A stretch of DNA of 8,043 nucleotides from an uncultured Lysobacteraceae bacterium (GCA_946480705.1 CAMLLF010000150.1:1-8043), one strand, 5' to 3'. Positions 1 through 6,188 are shown, counted from the stretch's first letter. Program-made: numbers and translations. Notes: generated by a model not told the origin, from the letters alone.

Positions 1-2
1 AC

Positions 3-101
3 ACGGAGCACGGCGCGGGCAACCTGTTCGCGGTCGGCGACGAGTCGCAGTCGATCTACGGCTTCCGGCACGCCGACGTCGGCATCTTCCGCGCGCGCCG
101 C
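3..101 (+). CDS. UvrD/AddA-like helicase fragment, truncated at both ends
   Basis: Reading frame 3 is open from the left edge and encodes a helicase motif III region, [19 protein letters not shown], followed by a phenylalanine/arginine-rich stretch. The GDxxQSIYxFRxAD signature is typical of superfamily 1A helicases (UvrD, PcrA, AddA/RecB types), where it couples ATP hydrolysis to DNA strand separation. The exact wording resembles, from memory, actinobacterial UvrD/AddA-like proteins more than gammaproteobacterial ones. Homology stops at about base 101. Beyond this the frame only reads out-of-frame trpC sequence. Only about 33 residues are present, so the subfamily cannot be fixed. It is probably a remnant or the product of a chimeric join, not a working gene. 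Confidence 0.6.
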
Positions 102-561
102 GTGCAGCCTGCCGGTGATCCGCAAGGACTTCATCGTCGATCCCTACCAGGTCTACGAGGCGCGCGTGCTCGGCGCCGACTGCATCCTGCTGATCGTCGC
201 AGCGCTCGGCGACGCGGCGCTGATCGAACTCGCCGCGCTCGCGATCGATCTCGGCATGGACGTGCTCGTCGAAGTCCACGACGCCGGCGAAATGGACCGC
301 GCGCTCGCCGTCGCCGAACGCCTGCCCGTGCTGATCGGCATCAACAACCGCAACCTGCGCACGTTCGAGGTCTCGCTGCAGACCACGCTCGACCTGCGCG
401 CGCGCGTGCCTGCGGGCCATGTCCTCGTCACCGAGAGCGGCATCCTCGCGCCGGCCGACGTCGCACTGATGCGCGACAACGGCGTGCACGCCTTCCTTGT
501 CGGCGAAGCCTTCATGCGAGCGCCGGATCCGGGGACGGAGTTGCTGCGGTTGTTTGCGTAA
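91..561 (+). CDS. trpC: Indole-3-glycerol-phosphate synthase TrpC, N-terminus missing
   Basis: TrpC closes the indole ring of indole-3-glycerol phosphate from CdRP in the cytoplasmic tryptophan pathway. The frame gives the family's C-terminal part, about 156 residues of a usual 260-270. Visible signatures in order are [11 protein letters not shown] with the catalytic lysine of [17 protein letters not shown], the catalytic glutamate in LVEVHD, the substrate-binding INNRNL, the phosphate-binding TESGI, and the closing [12 protein letters not shown]. It ends at a TAA at 559-561. TrpC similarity can be traced back to about base 91. Upstream of this the sequence is helicase-like in another frame, so the first 100 or so residues of the barrel are absent and no start codon can be assigned. 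The ATG at 115 in this frame is GTG-initiated and internal to the domain, so it is not a plausible true start. As drawn, the gene would not make active enzyme. Confidence 0.9.
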   Translation, partial: ARAACSLPVIRKDFIVDPYQVYEARVLGADCILLIVAALGDAALIELAALAIDLGMDVLVEVHDAGEMDRALAVAERLPVLIGINNRNLRTFEVSLQTTLDLRARVPAGHVLVTESGILAPADVALMRDNGVHAFLVGEAFMRAPDPGTELLRLFA

Positions 562-569
562 GGCCCACG

Positions 570-646
570 AAAGAGTGTGGAGGAGTGGGAAACGAGTAGA
601 GCGGCTGCGGTCAAACGTGCTCTTTTCTCGCTCCTCCGCACTCTTT
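570..646. repeat. Intergenic inverted repeat between trpC and hvfC
   Basis: AAAGAGTGTGGAGGAG at 570-585 is matched by CTCCTCCGCACTCTTT at 631-646 with one difference, which would be a G-U wobble in RNA. Similarity continues inward: the two arms compared in the same sense read AAAGAGTGYGGAGGAGYGRGAAAMGAG, about 27-30 bp each. The loop is roughly 20-45 nt. It lies in the 117-bp gap between convergent genes, so it could act as a two-way terminator. The conserved purine-rich wording and non-GC-rich stem also suit a dispersed REP-like element. I cannot see other copies in this window. Confidence 0.6.
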
Positions 647-678
647 TCCAGGTCCAGGCCCGTTGGCCTCACCGCCAC

Positions 679-1461
679 CTACGGCCGTGTGCCCGACAGC
701 GCTTCGCGCGCATGAAGATCGCGCAGGATCGCGCAGCCGGCTTCGTGCAGCGCGGCGGCGTTGTCCGGTGCGACCTCGGCGAGCAGCGCGGCGACGACGT
801 CGCCGCCCGTCGCGTCGGTGTTCGCCTGCAGGCGTTCGATCAGTGCGGCGGTCAGCGCGTTGATTTCGAGAAAGCCGACCTCGTCGCGACGATCGCGGAT
901 CAGCAGCAGCAGCGTCGGTGCGCCAGGCGCCTCGTCGGGCCGGAAATCGGCCGAGATGCGGTGCACCGGAAAGCGATAGCCGAGCACCCAGGCCAGCGGC
1001 GAAACCACGGGAATGCCGGCGACGACGTCGCCACCGGCGTCGTGCGGCTGATCGTCGATTTCCTGTTCGTCGAGCGACAGCGCGAGCTCGGCCCATTCGT
1101 AGTGCGCGAGTTCGAGCAGGAACGGCGGGTCGCCGCAGCCGTCGCCCTGGCGCTGTTCGAGCCAGCGCAGGAATTCGCGGCCGATCTCGGGAAACAGCGG
1201 CGTCTGCGCGCGGTGGTCGCGCAGGAACGCGGCGATCAGCGCGTGCCAGCCGGCATCGGCATACAGCGTGCGGATGACGGGAAAATTGCTCGACAGCAAA
1301 CCTTCCACATTGTTGTAGAACAGTTCGCGATAGACCTGCATGCGCCGCGGATCGACGCCGGACGGCAGATCGGCGCGTTCCGGCTCGCGGATGCACGCGG
1401 CGAAATCGCGTTGCAGCGCATGCAGCTCAGCCGCGGGCGGCATGGCGTTCGACGGGTGCAT
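679..1461 (-). CDS. hvfC: HvfC family RiPP maturation protein (DUF2063)
   Basis: This 260-residue protein has the DUF2063 'putative DNA-binding domain' layout. The N-terminal helical domain contains LQRDF (about 16-20) and [20 protein letters not shown] (about 44-63), followed by [13 protein letters not shown] (about 114-126) and a C-terminal half with YRFPVHRI (about 162-169). Despite the family name, characterised members (HvfC, MbnC type) are partner proteins that deliver a precursor peptide to the DUF692 iron oxidase. Here it directly follows hvfB, whose 3' end overlaps it by 35 bp, implying translational coupling. The ATG at 1461 is used because it gives the longest frame. An ATG at 1443 (residue 7) would give an N-terminus closer to the usual one, and neither has a clear ribosome binding site. 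It ends in TAG at 679-681. No DoxX-type membrane gene (HvfD/GigD role) follows. Confidence 0.92.
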   Translation of the reverse strand: MHPSNAMPPAAELHALQRDFAACIREPERADLPSGVDPRRMQVYRELFYNNVEGLLSSNFPVIRTLYADAGWHALIAAFLRDHRAQTPLFPEIGREFLRWLEQRQGDGCGDPPFLLELAHYEWAELALSLDEQEIDDQPHDAGGDVVAGIPVVSPLAWVLGYRFPVHRISADFRPDEAPGAPTLLLLIRDRRDEVGFLEINALTAALIERLQANTDATGGDVVAALLAEVAPDNAAALHEAGCAILRDLHAREALSGTRP

Positions 1462-2302
1462 TAAGGCTCTGCAGGCGGCGGATCTGGTCGAGTTCCGCGA
1501 CGAGTTCGTTCATCGGCGGGAAATTGAAGTCGCGCTCGAGCAGCGTCGGGCGCACGCCGAAGCGCGCATAGGCGCGTTCGAGCAGACGCCAGACCGGATC
1601 GATCACGGCCGCACCGTGGGTGTCGACCTTGAGCCCGGGCGCTTCGTCGTAGTGTCCGGCGACGTGGTAGTAGGCGATGCGCTCGCCCGGCATCGCATCG
1701 AGGTACGCGGCGGCGTCGTAGCCGTGGTTGACGCTGTTGACGTGGATGTTGTTGATGTCGAGCAGCAGGTCGCAGTCGGCCGCGGCGACGACCTCGCGCA
1801 CGAAGTCGGCCTCGTCCATCTCGCGGCCGGGTGCCGCGTAGTACGAGACGTTCTCGACCGCGATGCGCCGGCCGAGCAGGTCCTGCGTGCGGCGTATGCG
1901 CGCGGCGACCCAGTCGACCGCGGCGCGCGTGAACGGAATCGGCATCAGGTCGTACAGATGCCCGTCGTCCGAACAGTAGGAAAGATGTTCGCTGTACAGC
2001 GCGATGCCGTGCGCGTCGAGCAGGCGCCGGATCTTGACGATCAGCGTCTCGTCGAGCGGCGCCGGACTGCCGAGGCTCAGGCTCAGGCCATGGCAGACGA
2101 ACGCGTGGCGCTCGGTGAAGCTGCGCAGCTGGCGGCCGAGCGATCCGCCGACGTTGATCCAGTTTTCCGGCGCGATCTCGAAGAAATCGATGGCCGACGC
2201 GGGCGTACCCGCGGCAGCCGGATAACCGTGTTGAGCGAGCGGGCCCAGAAGGGCCCGCCGCAGGCCAAGGCCCGCACCGCTGGGAGAGTAGCGCGGGCTC
2301 AT
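1427..2302 (-). CDS. hvfB: HvfB family multinuclear non-heme iron oxidase (MNIO, DUF692), RiPP maturase
   Basis: The 291-residue protein is a DUF692 TIM-barrel enzyme. The family uses a two- or three-iron site and oxygen to rearrange cysteine residues in peptide precursors. Family metal-site motifs are all present: H71 in CHGLS, SEHLSY (E105, H106), ENVSYY (E150, N151), [11 protein letters not shown] (D182, N185, H187), YYHVAGH (H213, H217), DTHG (D227, H229) and LLERD (E256). Nothing catalytic seems to be missing and the length is normal. The ATG at 2302 lies 11 bp after the hvfA stop. Upstream in-frame sequence is only hvfA read in another frame, so this start is secure even though the ribosome binding site is weak. 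The stop TGA overlaps hvfC. By context its substrate is the EGKCG-rich HvfA. Known relatives make oxazolone/thioamide or thiooxazole groups on such cysteines, and which one forms here cannot be read from sequence. Confidence 0.95.
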   Translation of the reverse strand: MSPRYSPSGAGLGLRRALLGPLAQHGYPAAAGTPASAIDFFEIAPENWINVGGSLGRQLRSFTERHAFVCHGLSLSLGSPAPLDETLIVKIRRLLDAHGIALYSEHLSYCSDDGHLYDLMPIPFTRAAVDWVAARIRRTQDLLGRRIAVENVSYYAAPGREMDEADFVREVVAAADCDLLLDINNIHVNSVNHGYDAAAYLDAMPGERIAYYHVAGHYDEAPGLKVDTHGAAVIDPVWRLLERAYARFGVRPTLLERDFNFPPMNELVAELDQIRRLQSLNAPVERHAARG

Positions 2303-2313
2303 GGTGACGCCGC

Positions 2314-2757
2314 TTACTTCTTGTCGCCGCCGCAGGAGCCTTCCTTGCCCTTGTCGCCGCCGCACGAACCTTCCTTGCCCTTCTTGGCGTCGCCGCCGCA
2401 CTTGCCTTCGCCGCACTTGCCTTCCTTGCCCTTGTGCGCGGCTTCCATTTCGGCCTTGCTGATCGAGCCGTTCTTGTCGGTGTCGACCTTGTCGAAATGC
2501 TGGCCCTTGTGGGCGTCGAATTCGGCCTTGGAGACCGAACCGTCCTTGTTCGTGTCCATCTTGTCCATGCCGCACTTGCCTTCACCGCACTTGCCTTCAC
2601 CGCACTTGCCTTCGCCGAAACCGGTGGTCATGTAGCCGCTGGCGAGCTGGTTGAGCTGGAACGCGGTGTCGGCGCTGGCCATCTGCGCGAACGACAGGGT
2701 GCCGATGAAAGCCGTGCCGAGAGCGAGCGTCAGCGGTTTCGCGATCTTCGTGGACAT
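2314..2757 (-). CDS. hvfA: HvfA/bufferin-like RiPP precursor with two EF-hands and seven EGKCG/EGSCG motifs
   Basis: A 147-residue secreted precursor. Residues 1-29 form a Sec signal peptide (basic start, hydrophobic core, cleavage after ASA). [12 protein letters not shown] (32-43) matches the conserved leader segment seen before the cysteine repeats in HvfA-type precursors. Then come three back-to-back EGKCG motifs (49-63), two canonical 12-residue EF-hand loops (D68-E79 and D92-E103, each with all acidic/Asn ligands, the central Gly and the final Glu), two EGKCG (112-121) and two EGSCG within a repeated [10 protein letters not shown] unit (129-133, 139-143). That gives seven cysteines, all in such motifs. 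EGKCG cysteines are the sites modified by DUF692/DUF2063 pairs into copper-binding heterocycles, and both partners follow immediately. I infer a periplasmic copper-binding peptide with a Ca-binding insert. The ATG at 2757 is preceded by GGAG at 8-nt spacing. An in-frame extension upstream lacks coding character. Confidence 0.93.
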   Translation of the reverse strand: MSTKIAKPLTLALGTAFIGTLSFAQMASADTAFQLNQLASGYMTTGFGEGKCGEGKCGEGKCGMDKMDTNKDGSVSKAEFDAHKGQHFDKVDTDKNGSISKAEMEAAHKGKEGKCGEGKCGGDAKKGKEGSCGGDKGKEGSCGGDKK

Positions 2758-2765
2758 TGCAAGTT

Positions 2766-2769
2766 CTCC
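2766..2769 (-). promoter_or_regulatory. hvfA ribosome binding site
   Basis: On the minus strand GGAGAA lies 8 nt before the ATG at 2757. It supports that start over the longer in-frame extension reaching 2925. It is the only clear Shine-Dalgarno sequence in the hvfABC operon, so hvfB and hvfC probably depend on coupled translation. Confidence 0.65.
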
Positions 2770-2775
2770 GTGAAT

Positions 2776-2803
2776 AGACGGGCTTACGCCCGCAGGGGTA
2801 ACA
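2776..2803 (-). promoter_or_regulatory. Candidate ECF-type promoter for hvfABC
   Basis: The minus strand reads TGTTACC (2803-2797), 16 nt, CGTCT (2780-2776). A GTAACC-like -35 box with a CGTC-type -10 at 16-17 nt is the usual form for ECF sigma factors, and bufferin-type operons are controlled by such factors in some bacteria. Against it, the predicted transcript would start only about a dozen bases before the ATG, and the -35 departs from TGTAACC at one base. The spacer contains a small hairpin, CGGGC-GTAA-GCCCG (2779-2792). No sigma factor gene is in view. Confidence 0.35.
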
Positions 2804-3182
2804 GCTGCTCGTGCAGCGATGACGCACCACGCGGCGGAGAACCTGCCCAGAGGAAGATTCTGCCCTCCGTACGCGAAGTGCGCAGACATATACGCGGACG
2901 ACTGCAGTTCGGATGCATGCTGCACTGCAGCGCGTCAGCGTGGACTACCAGACCGGAGCGATGCGCGAATTCTTTCATACCGATATGGCGGTTAAGAACG
3001 TGCGATGTCGCGATGCTGGACCGGTTGAGGGCCGGCGGGACGGCGCCGGGTGTCGTTCCGGCGCGGCGCCGTTTCGTTTCGGCGCAGGCGGCGCGCTGCC
3101 GCGCATCGGTGCAACATCGGCGCGGTCGCGGCGCGAGGCTGCGGCTGCGAAAGCGGAGACCGGATCCGTGAGGCTTTTATGA

Positions 3183-3211
3183 CGACGCCGCCGCGGAGCG
3201 CGGCGGCGTCG
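3183..3211. terminator. Perfect 13-bp hairpin, possible terminator
   Basis: CGACGCCGCCGCG (3183-3195) and its exact reverse complement (3199-3211) flank a 3-nt loop. Neither strand has a run of Ts directly after the stem; the minus strand continues TCATAAAAGCC. It would fold very stably and lies about 60 bp beyond the porin stop. It is therefore a plausible transcription end or 3'-end stabiliser, but not a classic intrinsic terminator. Confidence 0.4.
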
Positions 3212-3248
3212 AACGCACCGTGTCCGTTGCGGACCGATGCGGATCGCT

Positions 3249-3271
3249 GATCGCGGCCGCGGGCCGCGATC
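3249..3271 (-). terminator. Perfect 10-bp hairpin just after the porin stop
   Basis: GATCGCGGCC (3249-3258) and GGCCGCGATC (3262-3271) flank a 3-nt loop, starting 2 bp after the porin stop codon on the minus strand. There is no following T-run. The position suggests transcription termination or mRNA 3'-end protection for the porin gene. Confidence 0.4.
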
Positions 3272-3273
3272 GT

Positions 3274-4446
3274 TCAAAAGTGGATCTGTGCGCGCAGCTC
3301 GGTGATCTTCGGATCGAGCGCGAGCGCGCCCTTGTCGCTGAACGCGCGGACGTAGTTCGCCTGCAGCTTGAAATGCTGGCCGAAATACCAGTTCACGCCG
3401 AGCGTCCAGTCGTGCTGCCTGCCGCCGGCGACGATGCCGTCGTCGAGATCGAGCGTGGAGTAGCGCAGGCCGAGTTCGACCGCGCCGTGGTCGTGCTTCG
3501 GCTTGACGTTGCCGAACGCGCCGCTCTTGTAGGGCCGGCTCTCGCCGGTCAGCACGTAGCTCGCATACAGGTAGGCGCCGTCGGCCGCGAAATCGCGCGC
3601 CGTGCGGCGCGACGCGTCGAGGGTCAGGAACTCGCCCTGCAGCGAGAACGGTCCCTGCGCCCAGGCGCCTTCGAGGCCGACGCGCTTGATCTGGTCGGCA
3701 CCGCCGAGATTGCCGGTGTCGATCAGGCGGATCGCCGTGAGGTTGGCTTCGGGACGCGCGCGGATCCGCGCGATCTCGTCGTCGCGTTCCTCGATCGACC
3801 CGGCGATGCCCAGGTGCACGATCGAGGTCTCGCTCTTGACCGGATTGAACACGGCGCGCGCGGCCCAGGTCGTGCCGTCGTTGTCGCCGTTCAGATCGCC
3901 GCCGCTGAACACGGCCGCGTTGAGCAGCCAGCCCGGCACGTTTTCATAGGTCCAGTCGAGACCGATGCGGCGCCCCTGGTTCACGGCCTGCACGGGCAGT
4001 GCACGCTCCAGGAAGGTCGTCGCGCCTGATCCGATCGCGCCTTCCTCGAAGCCCACCGGCGTCTTGAACTGGCCGATCCGGAAGTCGCCGACCCGCTTGT
4101 TGAGCAGCCGGAAATACGCGTCGACCCAGACGTGCGCCTGGAAGTCGTAGCCGGCCGCGAGTTCCCAGACGCCGTTCTTGCGCGCATAAAGATAAGTCTC
4201 CTTGCGGCGCCAGGTTTCGAGATCCTCGAAGCGCGCCGCGCCGCTGGGCAGCGTGTCGTCGGAGAAGCGGTTGGTGTCGTACTGGATCGTGCCGCGCACG
4301 CCGTACTCGATGCCGGATCCGGTCTTGAATTTCGTCGGCCAGTCGCCGAGCAGTTCGTAGGCGTGGGCCGGCCCGGCCAGGGCCAGGCCGATGCCGAGCG
4401 CCAGCAGGGCAGGGGCCGGCGCGGCGGCGTAGACGCGGAAGTTCAT
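3274..4446 (-). CDS. OprP/OprO-family outer-membrane porin (Porin_O_P)
   Basis: This 390-residue protein begins with a signal peptide (hydrophobic core about 7-27, cleavage after AHA at 29) and ends in phenylalanine (IHF), as outer-membrane beta-barrels do for BAM recognition. Alternating-residue strands fill the body, and the GDFRIGQFKTPVGFEE segment (120-135) is the hallmark of the phosphate-selective porin O/P family, as is the GLRYSTLDLDDG strand. Family members form trimeric channels for anions such as phosphate or pyrophosphate, but many relatives have unknown substrates and selectivity cannot be judged here. The start at 4446 is supported by AGGAA at 4457-4453, 6 nt before the ATG. The open frame extends a further 42 codons upstream without signal-peptide logic. 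It lies 83 bp downstream of nth and could share its transcript or use its own promoter. No metal- or phosphate-related partner adjoins it. Confidence 0.88.
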   Translation of the reverse strand: MNFRVYAAAPAPALLALGIGLALAGPAHAYELLGDWPTKFKTGSGIEYGVRGTIQYDTNRFSDDTLPSGAARFEDLETWRRKETYLYARKNGVWELAAGYDFQAHVWVDAYFRLLNKRVGDFRIGQFKTPVGFEEGAIGSGATTFLERALPVQAVNQGRRIGLDWTYENVPGWLLNAAVFSGGDLNGDNDGTTWAARAVFNPVKSETSIVHLGIAGSIEERDDEIARIRARPEANLTAIRLIDTGNLGGADQIKRVGLEGAWAQGPFSLQGEFLTLDASRRTARDFAADGAYLYASYVLTGESRPYKSGAFGNVKPKHDHGAVELGLRYSTLDLDDGIVAGGRQHDWTLGVNWYFGQHFKLQANYVRAFSDKGALALDPKITELRAQIHF

Positions 4447-4452
4447 CGGGTA

Positions 4453-4457
4453 TTCCT
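4453..4457 (-). promoter_or_regulatory. Porin gene ribosome binding site
   Basis: AGGAA on the minus strand, 6 nt before the ATG at 4446. It fixes the porin start at the signal-peptide methionine instead of the upstream end of the open frame at 4572. Confidence 0.6.
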
Positions 4458-4502
4458 GGACAGTGAGAGATGACGGCGCGATTGCAGCATCGCGTTCGCC
4501 GC

Positions 4503-4521
4503 CGCCAGAAGTTATCTGGCG
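4503..4521. terminator. Short hairpin after nth
   Basis: CGCCAGA and TCTGGCG form a 7-bp stem around a 5-nt AT-rich loop, 8 bp beyond the nth stop. No T-run follows on the minus strand, so it may attenuate but probably does not fully end the rnf-nth transcript before the porin gene. Confidence 0.3.
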
Positions 4522-4529
4522 TTGTGTGC

Positions 4530-5177
4530 TTATGCCGTTTCCGTCGCGACGGTCTTGTCCTTGAATTCGCACAGGTCGCGAATGACGCAGGCCGGACAGT
4601 CGGGCTTGCGCGCCTTGCAGACGTAGCGCCCGTGCAGGATCAGCCAGTGATGCGCGTCCTGTTTGAACTCCGCGGGCACGGTCTTCTCGAGCTTGTCCTC
4701 GACGGCGCGGACCGTCGCGCCTTTCGCGAGTCCGGTGCGGTTCGACACGCGGAAGATGTGCGTGTCGACGGCGATCGTCGGCTGGCCGAATGCGGTGTTG
4801 AGCACGACGTTCGCGGTCTTGCGCCCGACGCCGGGCAGCGCCTCGAGCGCCTCGCGCGTCCGGGGCACTTCGCCGCCGTAGTCCTCGACGAGGATGCGGC
4901 AGGTGGCGATCACGTTCTTCGCTTTCGCGTTGTACAGCCCGATCGTGGAAATGTACTTCTTTAAACCTTCCTCGCCGAGCGCGAGGATCGCGGCCGGCGT
5001 GTTCGCGACCGGGAACAGCTTGCGCGTGGCCTTGTTGACGCCGACGTCGGTGGCCTGCGCCGACAGCGTCACGGCGACGAGCAGTTCGAACGGCGTGGCG
5101 TAGTCGAGCTCCGTCGTCGGTTTCGGATTGAGTTCGCGCAGGCGGCGGAAGATTTCGTGGCGCTTGGCGGGGTTCAT
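4530..5177 (-). CDS. nth: Endonuclease III (DNA glycosylase/AP lyase)
   Basis: The 215-residue protein is full length for Nth, which removes oxidised pyrimidines from DNA and nicks the resulting abasic site. Diagnostic parts are the helix-hairpin-helix LPGVGRKTANVVL (114-126) with the Schiff-base lysine K120, the catalytic aspartate D138 in AVDTHIFRV, and the C-terminal [4Fe-4S] loop with cysteines 187, 194, 197 and 203 in the exact C-x6-C-x2-C-x5-C spacing. The ATG at 5177 overlaps the rnfE stop as ATGA, so nth is the last gene of the rnf operon, as in E. coli (rsxABCDGE-nth). The linkage fits two iron-sulphur/redox functions expressed together, although no direct functional tie is shown. 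Nothing is missing or odd. Confidence 0.97.
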   Translation of the reverse strand: MNPAKRHEIFRRLRELNPKPTTELDYATPFELLVAVTLSAQATDVGVNKATRKLFPVANTPAAILALGEEGLKKYISTIGLYNAKAKNVIATCRILVEDYGGEVPRTREALEALPGVGRKTANVVLNTAFGQPTIAVDTHIFRVSNRTGLAKGATVRAVEDKLEKTVPAEFKQDAHHWLILHGRYVCKARKPDCPACVIRDLCEFKDKTVATETA

Positions 5178-5710
5178 GCGAGGGGCGGGTCCTGTGGCGG
5201 CGATGCGGCGCGGTGGAGCGTGCGAAAGAGCGCGACGGCGAGCGCCGCGGCGATCAGCAGTCCGCCGGGCGAGACGAGCCACGCGAGCAGATCGACGAAC
5301 GCATCCGGGAAGCCCGGCGGCGCAAGCGCCGCGGCACCGCGCAGTGCGCCGGCTGCGACGGGTGCCGCGATCAGCGCGGCGCCGGGCGGCAACGGCAGTT
5401 GGCCGGTCGCGCCGCGCTGCCACCAGACGGCGTTCGCGGCAGCCAGCGGCAGGACCGCGTCGAAACCGGCGGGCGCCGCCGCCCAGGCTGCGGCCAGCCA
5501 GATCGACACGGCCGCAGCGACGGTGCACCAGAGCGCCGTTGCGAACGCCGAGGTCCCGCGATCGAACCACCGCGTCGCGGCGAGCACGGCGAACGCGACG
5601 GCAACGCCACTGCCGAGCACGAGCCCGGCGCGCAGGTCGGCGGCGACGAATACGAGCGGCGCGAGACCGAGCAGCGCCGCAGCGAACGCATTCGATTCGC
5701 GCGGCGTCAC
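5174..5710 (-). CDS. rnfE: RnfE-like subunit of the Rnf/Rsx complex, short and divergent
   Basis: The 178-residue hydrophobic protein sits exactly where rnfE belongs, between rnfG and nth. It starts with GTG at 5710 overlapping the rnfG stop (GTGA) and stops overlapping the nth start (ATGA). About five or six membrane segments can be picked out. LLGLAPLVFVA near the N-terminus corresponds to the GLCPALAVT region of RnfE, AVLPLAAANAVWW (about 90-102) to the IPLIVTNC segment, and LPPGAALIAAP to the conserved PPGA near the end of the Rnf-Nqr fold. RnfE is normally about 200-230 residues with well-kept sequence, so this protein is short, and conserved polar and Cys positions seem to be lost (there is a single Cys, in LWCTV). 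It may be a lineage-specific reduced subunit. Identity rests strongly on position; 'Rnf-Nqr domain protein' would be the cautious name. Confidence 0.75.
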   Translation of the reverse strand: MTPRESNAFAAALLGLAPLVFVAADLRAGLVLGSGVAVAFAVLAATRWFDRGTSAFATALWCTVAAAVSIWLAAAWAAAPAGFDAVLPLAAANAVWWQRGATGQLPLPPGAALIAAPVAAGALRGAAALAPPGFPDAFVDLLAWLVSPGGLLIAAALAVALFRTLHRAASPPQDPPLA

Positions 5711-6176
5711 GGCGATGCCTCGGCGGCGAACCAGGCGTCGCCGCGCGCCGCGTAGGCGTCGAGCACGGCGCGCACGCGCACGAGAATCGCGCGCGGCGTG
5801 ACCGTCGCCGCGCCGAACTGATCGAACTCGCCGCCGTCGCGGCGGACCGTCCAGCGCGGCGGCGCCGGATCGCGCAGCGAACGGCCTGCGAGCGCGCCGA
5901 GCCAGCGACCGCCGTCGTGTTCGAACGCATCGCCGAGTCCGCGCGTTTCGCCGTGTCCGATCACGCGCACGCCGAGCAGCGTGCCGTCGCGCGCGATGCC
6001 GATGCGCAGCCGCAGCGGACCGCCGTAGCCCTGCGCGATCGCGTCGACGACGAGCGCGCTCGGCCGGCCGCCGCGTCGCGCGCGCCAGAGCGGCAGCGCG
6101 TCGTCGCTGCCGAGTGCCTCGGGATCGCGCAGCACGGTGCGCTCGCGCGTCGGATCGTTGTCGTAGACCGCTGCCG

Positions 6177-6188
6177 GCAGCACGCCGG
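6177..6188. repeat. 12-bp direct repeat, copy 2 (rnfG insertion)
   Basis: GCAGCACGCCGG, identical to 6232-6243 and exactly 55 bp from it. In the minus-strand gene it encodes the GVLP segment in the downstream reading frame. Confidence 0.9.

Larger units (their letters stand above)
2758..3273. other. 516-bp non-coding stretch between hvfA and the porin gene
   Basis: No convincing gene is present. The open frames here are short or antisense, lack ribosome binding sites and resemble no family I know. The hvfA-proximal end holds the candidate promoter and ribosome binding site. The porin-proximal end holds two perfect GC-rich hairpins. Bases 2810-3180 show nothing I can interpret apart from a few local palindromes such as ACTGCAGT near 2911. 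A small RNA cannot be excluded. Confidence 0.5.

Noticed and set aside
2316..2620. CRISPR-like or satellite repeat
   Set aside because: The 15- and 30-bp repeats are in-frame coding repeats of hvfA with no spacers.
1340..2635. A 431-codon plus-strand open frame opposite hvfA and hvfB
   Set aside because: Its repetitive Ser/Pro/Leu/His end is merely the complement of the hvfA repeats, and the minus-strand genes have full family signatures.
2758..2925. N-terminal extension of hvfA to an upstream ATG
   Set aside because: It would bury the signal peptide 56 residues inside the protein, and the ATG at 2757 has a good GGAG.
2784..2978. A 64-codon minus-strand frame before hvfA with several cysteines
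   Set aside because: No ribosome binding site, no signal peptide or EGKCG-like motif, and it overlaps the candidate promoter; probably chance.
3274..4446. Assigning the porin to the hvf copper system
   Set aside because: It is separated by 516 bp with hairpins between, and the OprP/O family points to anions; there is no evidence of a link beyond the shared strand.
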